From positions 186,001 through 250,000 of the forward strand of contig JAZKDO010000001.1 in assembly GCA_040387555.1 (NCBI GenBank): a stretch of 64,000 nucleotides of DNA. The letters are read 5' to 3'. Positions 20,424-28,995 of the stretch are shown piece by piece. Numbering within the stretch: position 1 is the stretch's first letter; each line of letters opens with the position of its first letter. The notes beneath the pieces were generated by a model, which was not told where the DNA came from, made no database searches, and saw only the letters and a program-made list of their open reading frames with translations. The translations under genes were made by a program, and so were the position numbers. This DNA is from UBA4416 sp040387555. Its GTDB lineage: Bacteria; Bacteroidota; Bacteroidia; B-17B0; Aurantibacillaceae.

Positions 20424-21005
20424 ATGAAAACATACTTGATTTCACCACTCATTCAGATTATTTTAATTATTCTTGCTTTGGTCCCATTTTTTTATGCATT
20501 TATCGTAAAAAAAGGCAAGCCCATCTCTTCAGTGCATCAGTTTAAGGTTACGTCTTTGGAAGGTGAAGAATTTAATTTTTCTGACTTAAAAGGTAAAAAG
20601 ATATTGATTGTAAATACTGCCAGTCACTGTGGATTTACACATCAATACAAAGATCTTGAAGAACTATATCAAAAGTATAAGAATAAAAATTTTGTAATTG
20701 TGGGGTTTCCATGTAATCAGTTTGGCGAACAGGAACCGGGATCAAATTCAGAAATTAAAGAATTTTGCACTAGAAATTATGGAGTTTCTTTTCCGATGAT
20801 GGAGAAAACAAAGGTTAAAGGTGATAGTATTTCTCCAATCTATTCTTGGCTCACTAATAAATCGCAAAACGGCGTAGAAAGCAGTTCGGTGAAATGGAAT
20901 TTTCAAAAATACATGATTGATGAAAATGGCTTTCTGGTAGGAAATGTTTCTTCACTTACAAGTCCTAACAGCGATAAAATTATTCGCTGGATCGAAGGTA
21001 AATAA
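20424..21005 (+). CDS. Membrane-anchored glutathione/thioredoxin peroxidase
   Basis: 193 residues: an N-terminal membrane helix or uncleaved signal (about 5-28) precedes a complete glutathione peroxidase fold. The active-site Cys69 lies in NTASHCGFT, Gln103 in FGEQEPG, and Trp158-Asn159 in VKWNFQKY. Cys115 in EFCTRNYGV matches the resolving cysteine of thioredoxin-dependent enzymes, so the reductant is probably thioredoxin. The active-site codon is TGT, an ordinary cysteine. It reduces peroxides at the cell envelope. It is divergent from the surface-protein gene and convergent with the SDR gene. Confidence 0.9.
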   Translation: MKTYLISPLIQIILIILALVPFFYAFIVKKGKPISSVHQFKVTSLEGEEFNFSDLKGKKILIVNTASHCGFTHQYKDLEELYQKYKNKNFVIVGFPCNQFGEQEPGSNSEIKEFCTRNYGVSFPMMEKTKVKGDSISPIYSWLTNKSQNGVESSSVKWNFQKYMIDENGFLVGNVSSLTSPNSDKIIRWIEGK

Positions 21006-21017
21006 ATTTGTAAGGTA

Positions 21018-21116
21018 GGTTTTTTCGCGTGAAGGATTGAAGCGAAAAGCCCACAGCTACGAGGAACGAGTGCGAGGACTTGTAGCGAAAAGCCTGGACC
21101 GCAGGGCACGCCCTAA
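21018..21116. repeat. GC-rich structured intergenic element
   Basis: Between two convergent genes the base composition changes to GC-rich. An imperfect hairpin (GGTTTTTTCGC at 21018-21028 with GCGAAAAGCC at 21043-21052) is followed by a second copy of AGCGAAAAGCC at 21084-21094, a CCTG/CAGG hairpin and an AGGGC/GCCCT pair at 21103-21114. It could serve as a two-way terminator or be a dispersed repeat; one copy is seen here. Confidence 0.5.
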
Positions 21117-21866
21117 TTATCTTAAAACAGTAGTTGAGTTTGCCTGAACTGTAGGCATAATAATTACATCGTTAATATTTACGTGAGCCGGACGAGATGC
21201 GATCCAGTAAATTGTTTCCGCCACATCTTCTGGTTTTAGGGGCACCATTTTATCATATACTTTTTTTGCCCGTTCCTCATCTCCTTCAAAACGCACCACA
21301 CTAAATTCAGTTTCTACCATGCCCGGATTAACAGATGATACCCGTATCCCATAAGATAAAAGATCAATGCGCATGGCTTTACTTAATGCGTCTACGGCGT
21401 GTTTGGTGGCGCAATACACATTGCCATTTGCGTATACTTCTTTACCTGCAATAGATCCAATATTTATAATATGGCCTTTTTTATTATCAATTAATATCTT
21501 AGAAACATGCTTGGAAACATACAGCAATCCTTTCACATTTGTATCAATCATTTGTTCCCAATGGCTTAATTGCCCATCCTGTATTCCTGATAAACCTGCA
21601 GCCAAACCCGCATTATTAACTAAAACATCAATTCGCTTAAAATCACCTGGAATAGAATGGATTGCTTTTTCCACCTGTTTCTCATCTTTCACATCAAAAC
21701 ATAACTCCAATACTTTTACCATGTATTCTTTAGTTATCAGGTCCTTCAATTCTATTAAGCGATCCTGTCTTCTGCCTGTGATAATAACATCATACCCGTT
21801 TTTAGCAAATTCAATTGCCGTTGAACGTCCAATTCCTGAAGTTGATCCTGTAATAAGTGCTACCAT
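21117..21866 (-). CDS. Short-chain dehydrogenase, YdfG-like
   Basis: 249 residues, a classical SDR: cofactor motif TGSTSGIG at 6-13, NNAG at 84-87, and catalytic Ser138, Tyr151 and Lys155 (YCATK). Arg32-Arg33 after the second strand favours NADP. The overall pattern (IDVLVNNAG, TNVKGLLYVSK, GHIINIGSIAG, VNPGMVETEFS) matches the YdfG / 3-hydroxy acid dehydrogenase group, which oxidises serine-like and 3-hydroxy acids. The substrate here is not determined. It is monocistronic and convergent with the peroxidase gene. Confidence 0.9.
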   Translation of the reverse strand: MVALITGSTSGIGRSTAIEFAKNGYDVIITGRRQDRLIELKDLITKEYMVKVLELCFDVKDEKQVEKAIHSIPGDFKRIDVLVNNAGLAAGLSGIQDGQLSHWEQMIDTNVKGLLYVSKHVSKILIDNKKGHIINIGSIAGKEVYANGNVYCATKHAVDALSKAMRIDLLSYGIRVSSVNPGMVETEFSVVRFEGDEERAKKVYDKMVPLKPEDVAETIYWIASRPAHVNINDVIIMPTVQANSTTVLR

Positions 21867-22054
21867 AATTTTTAAAACTAAATTTTTTAAATATATAACA
21901 TAACAGGTTTATAAAACTATAGCATCTAAAAATAAATTTGTAAATAAATGATTATCTTTATAGCGCTCTTTTTTTTATGAGCGATTTTAATAACGTTCTC
22001 AACTTTGCTTAATTATTTCAGAATTAATTCAGCTGGTTACTTAAATATATAATT

Positions 22055-23563
22055 ATGGCATGTGGAAGTTGCTCAACAGGGCAGGATAAAAACAGCGGTA
22101 TTCCCGCGGGATGTAACAACAACGGTTCATGCGGAACCGGTGGTAGTTGCAATAAATTAAATGTATTTGACTGGTTAGGAAACATGAGTTTGCCGGATGG
22201 ACAAGCGCCATGCGACGTAATGGAAATACGTTTTAAAAATTCCCGCAAAGAATTTTACCGTAACGTCAACAACTTAACCTTAAACGTGGGCGACATCGTT
22301 GCTACAGAATCATCTCCCGGACATGACATTGGGGTAGTTTCTGTTACAGGTGAATTGGTAAGATTGCAACTGAAAAAGAAAAACGTCAACTACAATAGCG
22401 TTGATATTAAAAAAATATATCGTAAAGCTAAACAGCAGGATATTGACAAGTGGCGCGAAGCCCAGGGAATGGAAGTGGAAACCATGTTTAAAGCCCGTAC
22501 ACTGGCCTTGAAGCTGGGTTTGCAAATGAAGATAAGTGACGTTGAATATCAAGGAGATAAAAGTAAAGCTGTTTTTTACTATACTGCCGATGGCCGCGTG
22601 GATTTCAGGGAATTGATTAAAGTGATGGCGGATGAATTTAAGGTGCGAATTGAAATGCGCCAAATTGGAGCACGACAGGAAGCGGCTCGTTTAGGTGCCA
22701 TTGGCTCATGCGGCCGAGAATTATGCTGTTCTACCTGGCTTAACGATTTCAGAACGGTTTCTACTTCTGCAGCACGATATCAACAATTATCATTAAACCC
22801 TCTAAAGTTAGCAGGTCAATGCGGTAAATTAAAATGTTGTCTCAATTATGAATTAGATAGTTACCTGGATGCGCTTAAAGAATTTCCAGACATTGATAAC
22901 AGGCGTCTAGCCACCGAAAAAGGTTTTGCTTTTCATCAAAAAACCGATATTTTTAAACGTATTATTTGGTGGAGTTATACGAGCGAACCGGATGTTTTTG
23001 TCCCTTTATCTATTGCACGTACCAAAGAAATATTCAAGCTGAATTCTGATAATATTAAGCCCGCAGACTTACTTGAACCAAAACAATTTAAAGATCTAGA
23101 AGTGATAAAACAACCGGATTATGAGAATGTTGTTGGGCAGGATTCTTTAACGCGTTTTGACGATCGTAAGAAAAGCAATAATAACCGTAACAAAAATAAC
23201 CATAACCGAAAGCCTCACAATGCTCCCAAGCCCGGCAGCTTACTTCAAGGTGCAAATGCTGAAAAAACAACGGCTCCTCAACCTAAGCTTCCTAATTCTA
23301 ATCAGAATAAACAGGCTACTGTAAATCCGAATAGACCTCAACAAACTAACAAACCTGTTCATCCAAACCAGAACAAACCAAACCCTAACCAAACAAAAGG
23401 TCCAAATCCGAATCAAAATAAGGAAGCAAATCCAAACAAACCACAGCACTCTAACCAGAACAAACCGAATAATCCAAATCAGAATTCTACAGGCTTAGCC
23501 AGAAAGAAACCGGTACATAATCATAAACCAAAACCAAAACCTGATGGTACAGATAAAGTCTAA
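22055..23563 (+). CDS. ricT: PSP1/RicT-family protein with Asn-Pro-Gln-Lys tail
   Basis: 502 residues. The N-terminus is rich in Cys and Gly (CGSC, CNNNGSCGTGGSC). The central PSP1 domain (about 60-300) carries the cysteine signature of the YaaT/RicT family: IGSCGRELCCS at about 215-225 and GQCGKLKCCLNYE near 255, which in Bacillus Ric proteins takes part in iron-sulfur binding and RNA maturation. After about 370 the chain is low-complexity, with repeated NPNQNK-like units and a basic end. An exact TAAATTTG -7 motif lies at 21933-21940, about 115 bp upstream. Its last 20 bp overlap the start of gldH, and ricT-gldH adjacency is common in Bacteroidota. Confidence 0.88.
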   Translation: MACGSCSTGQDKNSGIPAGCNNNGSCGTGGSCNKLNVFDWLGNMSLPDGQAPCDVMEIRFKNSRKEFYRNVNNLTLNVGDIVATESSPGHDIGVVSVTGELVRLQLKKKNVNYNSVDIKKIYRKAKQQDIDKWREAQGMEVETMFKARTLALKLGLQMKISDVEYQGDKSKAVFYYTADGRVDFRELIKVMADEFKVRIEMRQIGARQEAARLGAIGSCGRELCCSTWLNDFRTVSTSAARYQQLSLNPLKLAGQCGKLKCCLNYELDSYLDALKEFPDIDNRRLATEKGFAFHQKTDIFKRIIWWSYTSEPDVFVPLSIARTKEIFKLNSDNIKPADLLEPKQFKDLEVIKQPDYENVVGQDSLTRFDDRKKSNNNRNKNNHNRKPHNAPKPGSLLQGANAEKTTAPQPKLPNSNQNKQATVNPNRPQQTNKPVHPNQNKPNPNQTKGPNPNQNKEANPNKPQHSNQNKPNNPNQNSTGLARKKPVHNHKPKPKPDGTDKV

Positions 23564-24026
23564 TTTTTTACGCCTGAGTGTTTTTGCATTAGTATTAACC
23601 TTGCTTGTTAGCTGTAACAAAAATGTAGTCTTCAGTGATTATACTAAAATACCAGAAGAAGGGTGGCGAATGGATAACAAATTGAAGTTTGAAGTCGACA
23701 TTAAAGATAATAACGTTTTGCATAATGTATTTTTAAATGTACGCCATGCAGACTTTTACCCATACAGTAATTTATTTGTGTTTTTAACTACTACCTATCC
23801 CGACGGAAAATCCAGCATTGATACACTTGAGTGTGTTTTCGCTGATAAAAAAGGAAAATGGGTTGGTGATGGTGCGGGCGATTTATGGGATAATAAAATT
23901 CTTTTGAAAAAAAATCTAAGATTTCCCCAAACAGGCAAATATACCTTTAGCTTTGAACAAGGTATGCGCAGTGATCCTCTGCCATTGATTCTCGATTTTG
24001 GAATGACGATTGAAAAATCAGAATAA
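23544..24026 (+). CDS. gldH: Gliding motility lipoprotein GldH
   Basis: 160 residues. The signal ends in the lipobox LVSC with lipid-bearing Cys24. The body has the GldH pattern of conserved aromatic segments (HADFYPYSNLFVF, GDLWDNKILL, FPQTGKYTFSFEQ). GldH is needed for gliding and is associated with the T9SS/gliding machinery of Bacteroidota. It starts in the last codons of ricT (20-bp overlap), so it is translationally coupled. A decayed copy of this gene lies at 27097-27445. Confidence 0.92.
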   Translation: MVQIKSNFLRLSVFALVLTLLVSCNKNVVFSDYTKIPEEGWRMDNKLKFEVDIKDNNVLHNVFLNVRHADFYPYSNLFVFLTTTYPDGKSSIDTLECVFADKKGKWVGDGAGDLWDNKILLKKNLRFPQTGKYTFSFEQGMRSDPLPLILDFGMTIEKSE

Positions 24027-24601
24027 TTCATGCCAACTGTGATTTAAGAATAACATTATTGTCTTTTATCCAGAATTATACCTATACAAGAAAATCACGA
24101 AGTCGAGTAGCTTTGGTAAAAATGAACAATTACAAGCACCAATTTTTAAAATGACCTTAGTCTGTATCACAAACCTAGCTTAGCAACCGGTGAAGATTCT
24201 TTAACAGTGATTCCAAATCCGTTTGACTCAATATCTAAATGGAAATATTTTTTAACGCTGCTTTGAAACAAATGAATTTCCTTATCAGCTAACTAACATC
24301 TCATAATCTTAACTCCCAAAAATTCATTTACCCAGTTTCTGGGATGAGTTAGGATTCAATACTTCAAATTCATAATTTATGAAGGAGTGTTGTTCAGCCG
24401 CATATTTAAGAACAGAAATATTATAAAAAATTACATATGTAAGATTTTGAAGGATTTTGCCAATACTGACTTTTTTCAAAAACTTACTTTTATACATGCG
24501 TTTTTTTAATTTTTATTTTAATTATAAAACAAAGCCATTAGTTTCAATAACATCACCTTCTCTGATAAATAATTTTTTTGTCAACTCAAAGGGACACTTC
24601 T
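24027..24601. other. Gene-poor stretch after gldH
   Basis: About 575 bp of AT-rich sequence with no convincing reading frame. The first 19 bp after gldH (attcatgccaactgtgatt, 24025-24043) match, with one mismatch, a segment inside the 3' end of the outer-membrane gene at 27511-27529. This hints that a copy of that gene once followed here. I see no terminator, RNA or other repeat. Confidence 0.5.
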
Positions 24602-25627
24602 ATGCTAAAAAATTATAAACCAGAAAATATGACAAATAAAAAAACTTCAGAAGAGTTAATTCTCACAAGAAGAACGCTCGCCTTTAAAAAAGTAACAATA
24701 GATACGCTCACTGATGAGATTATCATACTTAAAAAAGATTTTATTTTTCAGAATGGTGAAAAACAAAAAGTTGCAGATGAACTTGTGCGTACCAACAATA
24801 AACTAGCATTTCAAATTAGCGAGAAACAAAATAGGGCAGATGAACTAATTATTGCCAATAAGGAACTCGCTTTTCAAAATATTGAAAAACAAAAAAGAGC
24901 GGATGAGCTAGTCCTCGCTAACGAAGAACTTGTTTTTCAAAATGGTGAAAAGCAGAAGAGAGCAGAAGAGTTAGTATTGGCGAACAAAGAACTTGCATAT
25001 CAAAATGAGGAGAAACAAAAAAGAGCGGATGAACTAATCATTGCAAATAAGGCTCTTGCATTTCAGAATGAAGAAAAACAAAAAAGAGCAGATGAGTTAA
25101 TACTTGCGAATAATGAACTTGCCTACCAAAATAGGGAGAAACAAAAAAGAGCTGACGAGCTAATTATAGCAAACAAAGCGCTTGCTTTTCAAAAGGACGA
25201 AAAACAAAAAAGAGCAGATGAGTTAATAGTTGCAAACAAAGAACTTGCCTATCAAAATAGGGAAAAACAAAAAAGAGCTGACGAGCTAATTATAGCAAAC
25301 AAAGCGCTCGCTTTTCAAAAGGAGGAAAAGGCAAAGCGCGCAGAAGAATTAACCAAAACGGTTAGCAAACTCAAAAAGACAGAAGAATATTTAAAAGAAT
25401 ATATTAAGGGGCTTGAAGAAATGATGTTTATTACTTCGCATAAAGTAAGGCAGCCAGTTGCTCATATTTTAGGTATATCAAATCTTCTGGATGTAACAAC
25501 AAATTATTCACTTAGTGAATTTAAAAACATTGTAGGCTATGTTAAAAGTTCGGCAGTAACGCTTGACGATTTTACAAAAGAACTTTCAACATTTATGATT
25601 AACATACAAACTAAAGTAAAAAATTAA
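24602..25627 (+). CDS. Coiled-coil repeat protein with HisKA-like end, no ATPase domain
   Basis: 341 residues from the ATG at 24602; a TTG 24 bp earlier is possible. Residues about 38-247 are ten tandem 21-residue units of the form DELIIANKELAFQNEEKQKRA-like heptads (three heptads each), predicting a long parallel coiled coil. The last two pairs of units are nearly identical at DNA level. After it, TSHKVRQPVAHILG places a histidine (H280) like the H-box of histidine kinases, followed by the second helix of a dimerisation domain. The protein stops there, without the ATP-binding domain. It could be a phosphoryl-accepting partner or a shortened kinase. The kinase gene 113 bp downstream may work with it. 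Confidence 0.8.
   Translation: MLKNYKPENMTNKKTSEELILTRRTLAFKKVTIDTLTDEIIILKKDFIFQNGEKQKVADELVRTNNKLAFQISEKQNRADELIIANKELAFQNIEKQKRADELVLANEELVFQNGEKQKRAEELVLANKELAYQNEEKQKRADELIIANKALAFQNEEKQKRADELILANNELAYQNREKQKRADELIIANKALAFQKDEKQKRADELIVANKELAYQNREKQKRADELIIANKALAFQKEEKAKRAEELTKTVSKLKKTEEYLKEYIKGLEEMMFITSHKVRQPVAHILGISNLLDVTTNYSLSEFKNIVGYVKSSAVTLDDFTKELSTFMINIQTKVKN
24737..25366 (+). repeat. Ten 63-bp coding repeats (21 residues each)
   Basis: Tandem 63-bp units encode the coiled coil. Units at 25132-25202 and 25258-25328 are almost identical over about 70 bp, offset by 126 bp, showing a recent two-unit duplication. Confidence 0.85.
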
Positions 25628-25739
25628 AATCAAACTTAGTATAATAAATACTTTATCTTCGTTAAAGTACCCGCTAGATTTCTCATGATTAAAATTGGCA
25701 AAAATTAAGCGCCATGCATATAAGGCACTACTTATTTTT

Positions 25740-26846
25740 ATGAAACAAGATTTTTCCATATTAGATTCGTTAATTGAATCATCTGCTATAATTGACAACT
25801 CTGGCATAATACTATTTGTTAACAGGGCATGGTGTCTGTTTTCCAATGAGAATAATGGTGATGGAACTAAAACAGATATTGGAGTAAATTATTTGTCTGT
25901 ATGTGACAATGTTGTAGGCGAGGAATCTGAAATTACAAAAAACGCTAGCACTGGAATTCGAAATGTTATTACGGGAGTGCAAAAAATATTTGAACTGGAA
26001 TATCCTTGTCATTCACCTGTCGAAAAAAGATGGTTTATTTTAAGAGCGTCTCGGCTTTCAACCAATGATAAGTTAATATTGGTAATGCATATTAATATAA
26101 CCAAAAGAAAACTTGCTGAAATTGACCTAGAGCTTAATAATGAAAAAATGAAGGTTATAAATGATAGACTTCATTCGTCAATTTACAAAATCGTTCATGA
26201 TATCCAAAGCCCTTTAAATTCTATCATTGGGATAATTGACCTGTCAAAAAAAGACAATGATATTCAATCTATAAAAAAGTCCATGGATTTGATGAATAAA
26301 AGTAGTATTAACCTAAAGTCTTTCATTAATGAAACGCTTAACTATATTTCATCCACTGCAACTTATGACTTTTTGGATTTTAATATTTTTCTTCAAAGTC
26401 AACTTGAATTAATAGACCCACTTTTACAGGCAAATTCCATAGAAATAAAACGTGATCTGGGTGCAAAAAATAAATTTTATACAAATTCCGTTGAATTCCG
26501 TTCCATTTTTACAAACCTATTATACAACGCCATAAAATACTGTGATCCCGAAAAAAATAAAAAGTATATAAATATCTTACTTAGAATAGAGGAAGATCGG
26601 ATTATTTTAAAAATAAAAGATAACGGAATAGGAATCAAAAAAGAACATCTCAGTCAATTATTTGAGTCAAATTTTCAGGTTAACAAAGCTAAAAGCGAAG
26701 GCATTGGCTTAGGATTATATATGGTTAAAAAATCCGTGGAAGCATTAGAAGGAACAATCACCGTTACTTCTGATTTCAAAAATGAAACTGAATTTACAGT
26801 TGAAATACCAAATAAAAAACTAATTCCAGACAACTTTAATAAATAG
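25740..26846 (+). CDS. PAS-domain histidine kinase (soluble)
   Basis: 368 residues from the ATG at 25740; a TTG at 25695 would add 15 residues of no evident value. No membrane segment. A PAS-like sensor (about 8-125) is followed by a dimerisation domain with phosphoacceptor His153 (IVHDIQSPLNS) and an ATPase domain with N-box (NLLYNAIKY), G1 (DNGIGI) and G2 (GIGLGLYMV) motifs. It autophosphorylates in response to a cytoplasmic signal; no response regulator gene is adjacent. It is probably co-expressed with the preceding coiled-coil gene. The pair sits between gldH and decayed obgE/gldH fragments and is notably AT-rich. Confidence 0.88.
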   Translation: MKQDFSILDSLIESSAIIDNSGIILFVNRAWCLFSNENNGDGTKTDIGVNYLSVCDNVVGEESEITKNASTGIRNVITGVQKIFELEYPCHSPVEKRWFILRASRLSTNDKLILVMHINITKRKLAEIDLELNNEKMKVINDRLHSSIYKIVHDIQSPLNSIIGIIDLSKKDNDIQSIKKSMDLMNKSSINLKSFINETLNYISSTATYDFLDFNIFLQSQLELIDPLLQANSIEIKRDLGAKNKFYTNSVEFRSIFTNLLYNAIKYCDPEKNKKYINILLRIEEDRIILKIKDNGIGIKKEHLSQLFESNFQVNKAKSEGIGLGLYMVKKSVEALEGTITVTSDFKNETEFTVEIPNKKLIPDNFNK

Positions 26847-26924
26847 ATTAAGAAGCAATTTCATAATCCCTCTTAACAAAAAAGTTTATAGGAAAAAGCA
26901 AGTTCTCCAATTTTTCTCTTTGTT

Positions 26925-27085
26925 TTAATTCAACTGGTCCCACAACATATCCTTTAACTGCTGAATATTGTATCCGGTTCGGGAAGAAAAGAAAATGTAA
27001 GGAATTTTAAATTTGCCTTTCATTCTCTTATTTAAATCTTTTTCCAGGTCAGTGATCAGACCTTCATCAATAGTATCGCATAGCA
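26925..27085 (-). pseudogene. Decayed fragment of the obgE 3' end
   Basis: These 161 bp align without gaps to the last 161 bp of the intact obgE (29378-29538), at about 88-90% identity by hand count, with the stop codon at 26925-26927 preserved. Identity is highest next to the stop codon and falls toward 27085, where the match ends abruptly. There is no start or GTPase domain, so it cannot be functional. Confidence 0.9.
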
Positions 27086-27096
27086 CTCCCAAACCC

Positions 27097-27445
27097 TAAC
27101 AAATTGAAGTTTTAAGTCGATATTAAAGATAATAACGTTTTGCATAATGTATTTTTAAATATACGCCATGCAGACTTTTACCCATACAGTAATTTATTCG
27201 TATTTTTAACTACTATCTCTCCCTATGGAAAATACAGCGTTGATGGACTTGAGCGCGTTTCGAGTATACAAAAGGGGAATGAGTTGGCGACGGTGCCGGC
27301 GATTTATGGGACAATAAAATTCTTTTAAAAAAATCTAAGATTTCTGCAAACAGGCTAATATTCCTTTAGCTTTGAACAAGACATGCCGCAGTGATCTTTA
27401 CCATTAAGTCTCGATTTTACAATGACGATTGAAAAACCTCAGTAG
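27097..27445 (+). pseudogene. Decayed fragment of gldH
   Basis: This stretch aligns to gldH from codon ~46 (23675) to its stop. It lacks the signal peptide and lipobox, has an in-frame TAA at 27113-27115 where gldH has a Glu codon, and contains several single-base insertions and deletions after about 27250. It begins about 11 bp after the obgE fragment. Both fragments keep the strand of their parent gene. Confidence 0.92.
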
Positions 27446-27480
27446 ATCAGTAAAACTAAACACTCCGGATAAAATATGGT

Positions 27481-28518
27481 CTAGCTCTTCTCTCTATTGC
27501 TAAAACTATAATTCATGCCAACAGTGATTCTTCCTGCACCGTTTAAATTTCCTTCACTTACTTTCTCGGTCACGGTAAGGTGCCAGATCATGTTTAGGGA
27601 AAATGATTTGTAATATATATCCAATCCCGGACCCATCAACCATGAATTCACCGGGGAGTGAAACTTTTGCTGATCATTAATTTGCAAGCCATTAGTTTGT
27701 TCGTAATTAGCCTGAATTGAAGAATAAAGGATCAGATCCTTAAAACTCATCTTGTAAAACAGGGAAGCAAAATCATTGTGGCTATTACTCAATCGTTCAT
27801 TCAAACTATTCTTTCCGTTTATCTTGTAGTTCAAACTCACGCTTCCTCCAATCCTTTTTGTCATAAACACATAAGTTCCATAAAGAAAACCATCCCAGCT
27901 TCCAGTTCCGGCTTGCATTTCAAATGGTAAACGGTCTCCTTTATTGTTAGTAGCGTATATATTCCCTGTGGGCAATTTAATGCCTGTACCTGTAATTAAT
28001 TTGTGTCGTATAACCTGGTCTGCTTTCGGTGTGATCACATGAAATCCAGCATTCAAAGAAACATCCCCAAAACCATTATTATGTATTAAATAATTGTCCG
28101 TTTTAGATTTGTTATCCAAGAAAGGTAAAAACACATTCATCTCAATCCGATTCGATACAAAATATTTAAACCTTAATTCTATAATCTTATAAGATTCAAA
28201 ATCATGGCTCGAATAATTTTTAGTTACCATAGAATCCTGAGGCTCATCCGCATGAGCTACCCGATAAGCTGATTTAGGAAAAAAACTGCTTTGCGATTGG
28301 TGATTTACGTAACCATTAAACACGCGATATCGATGCAAAAAAGAAATACTGTTTTTATTATCATAAGGCGTAATACCCATGTAATTTCCGCAAACATCGC
28401 AGGCTACTAGGGTTTGAATGAGAAATAAAAACAGTAAAGTAAGTAAAACAGCACAACGATTGTTCGCTGTGCTGTTTAAATTAAAAAAATTAATCTTCGG
28501 AAACAGCAATGTCAACAT
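27481..28518 (-). CDS. Outer-membrane beta-barrel protein with CDVCG start
   Basis: 345 residues. A hydrophobic signal (about 22-39) ends at VA, leaving a mature N-terminus CDVCGNYMGI. The rest is alternating beta-strand sequence ending in a Phe-containing strand, as in outer-membrane barrels. Bacteroidota have a barrel family with a mature CDxCG N-terminus, often near metal-efflux or copper genes; the role here is inferred. The only usable start is the ATG at 28516-28518, which overlaps the upstream lipoprotein gene by 29 bp. A strong terminator-like hairpin lies within codons 14-25. It ends next to the gldH relic. Confidence 0.75.
   Translation of the reverse strand: MLTLLFPKINFFNLNSTANNRCAVLLTLLFLFLIQTLVACDVCGNYMGITPYDNKNSISFLHRYRVFNGYVNHQSQSSFFPKSAYRVAHADEPQDSMVTKNYSSHDFESYKIIELRFKYFVSNRIEMNVFLPFLDNKSKTDNYLIHNNGFGDVSLNAGFHVITPKADQVIRHKLITGTGIKLPTGNIYATNNKGDRLPFEMQAGTGSWDGFLYGTYVFMTKRIGGSVSLNYKINGKNSLNERLSNSHNDFASLFYKMSFKDLILYSSIQANYEQTNGLQINDQQKFHSPVNSWLMGPGLDIYYKSFSLNMIWHLTVTEKVSEGNLNGAGRITVGMNYSFSNREKS
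28446..28477 (-). terminator. Terminator-like hairpin inside the barrel gene's 5' end
   Basis: A perfect 10-bp stem (AAACAGCACA with TGTGCTGTTT, 12-nt loop) followed on the minus strand by a T-rich run. It lies 13 bp after the lipoprotein stop but within the first codons of the overlapping barrel gene. Confidence 0.65.
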
Positions 28519-28876
28519 CGATTTCCTTTTTTCGTTGCTTGTATTTGATTGCTAAAGCCATTCCGCCTACTACAGTTTCAGAGATGGATTCATCATAGCC
28601 AACCGCGTATAAATAATATTGTCCGTAACGAAGTCCTTTAATATGGACATGGTCTTCGTTTTCTTCCCCAACTACTTTCAGATCGTAGTTTGAGGTTGGG
28701 TCAGACGGAAGATCTTTAGCGTTAAACTTGATATAAATGGTAGCTCCTTTAATGGGCGTTCCATGGTGTTTGGGAAAAGCAACGACTGTAGCATCGCCTC
28801 CAGTGCTACTTTTTTTACAGGAATTTGTCAATAGGGCAATGATTGCCAGTGCGAAAATTTTTATAATATGTTTCAT
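28490..28876 (-). CDS. Small lipoprotein of unknown function
   Basis: 128 residues from the ATG at 28874-28876. The signal ends at lipobox TNSC with Cys20, followed by Lys-Lys and Ser/Gly. The mature part contains GTPIKGATIYIKFNAKDLP and a GLRYGQYYLYAVG segment, which look like a small carboxypeptidase-regulatory/Ig-like beta fold. The function is unrecognised. It follows the Cys-rich exported protein (119 bp) and overlaps the barrel gene, so the three are probably an operon. Confidence 0.75.
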   Translation of the reverse strand: MKHIIKIFALAIIALLTNSCKKSSTGGDATVVAFPKHHGTPIKGATIYIKFNAKDLPSDPTSNYDLKVVGEENEDHVHIKGLRYGQYYLYAVGYDESISETVVGGMALAIKYKQRKKEIDVDIAVSED

Positions 28877-28995
28877 ATTTTTTTTAATAATTTTTATATA
28901 ATTATTTAACCCCGAAAAGTACAATTCAGGTGGGTGATATTAAACCCACATCCTTAACGAGAAGTTAAAAATGCAGTGAGTTCTTTTCAATAAAT

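Noticed and set aside
20424..21005. Selenocysteine-type glutathione peroxidase
   Set aside because: The active-site codon is TGT (Cys), not TGA.
23088..23449. Two minus-strand frames opposite the ricT tail
   Set aside because: They are shadows of the Asn/Pro/Gln/Lys low-complexity tail and have no coding support of their own.
24737..25366. 63-bp repeats as a non-coding satellite
   Set aside because: They keep one open frame with heptad pattern and flank a recognisable HisKA-like segment, so they are coding.
27140..27328. A 62-residue frame resembling GldH as a small gene
   Set aside because: It is part of the gldH relic, with an upstream stop and frameshifts, no signal peptide and no lipobox.
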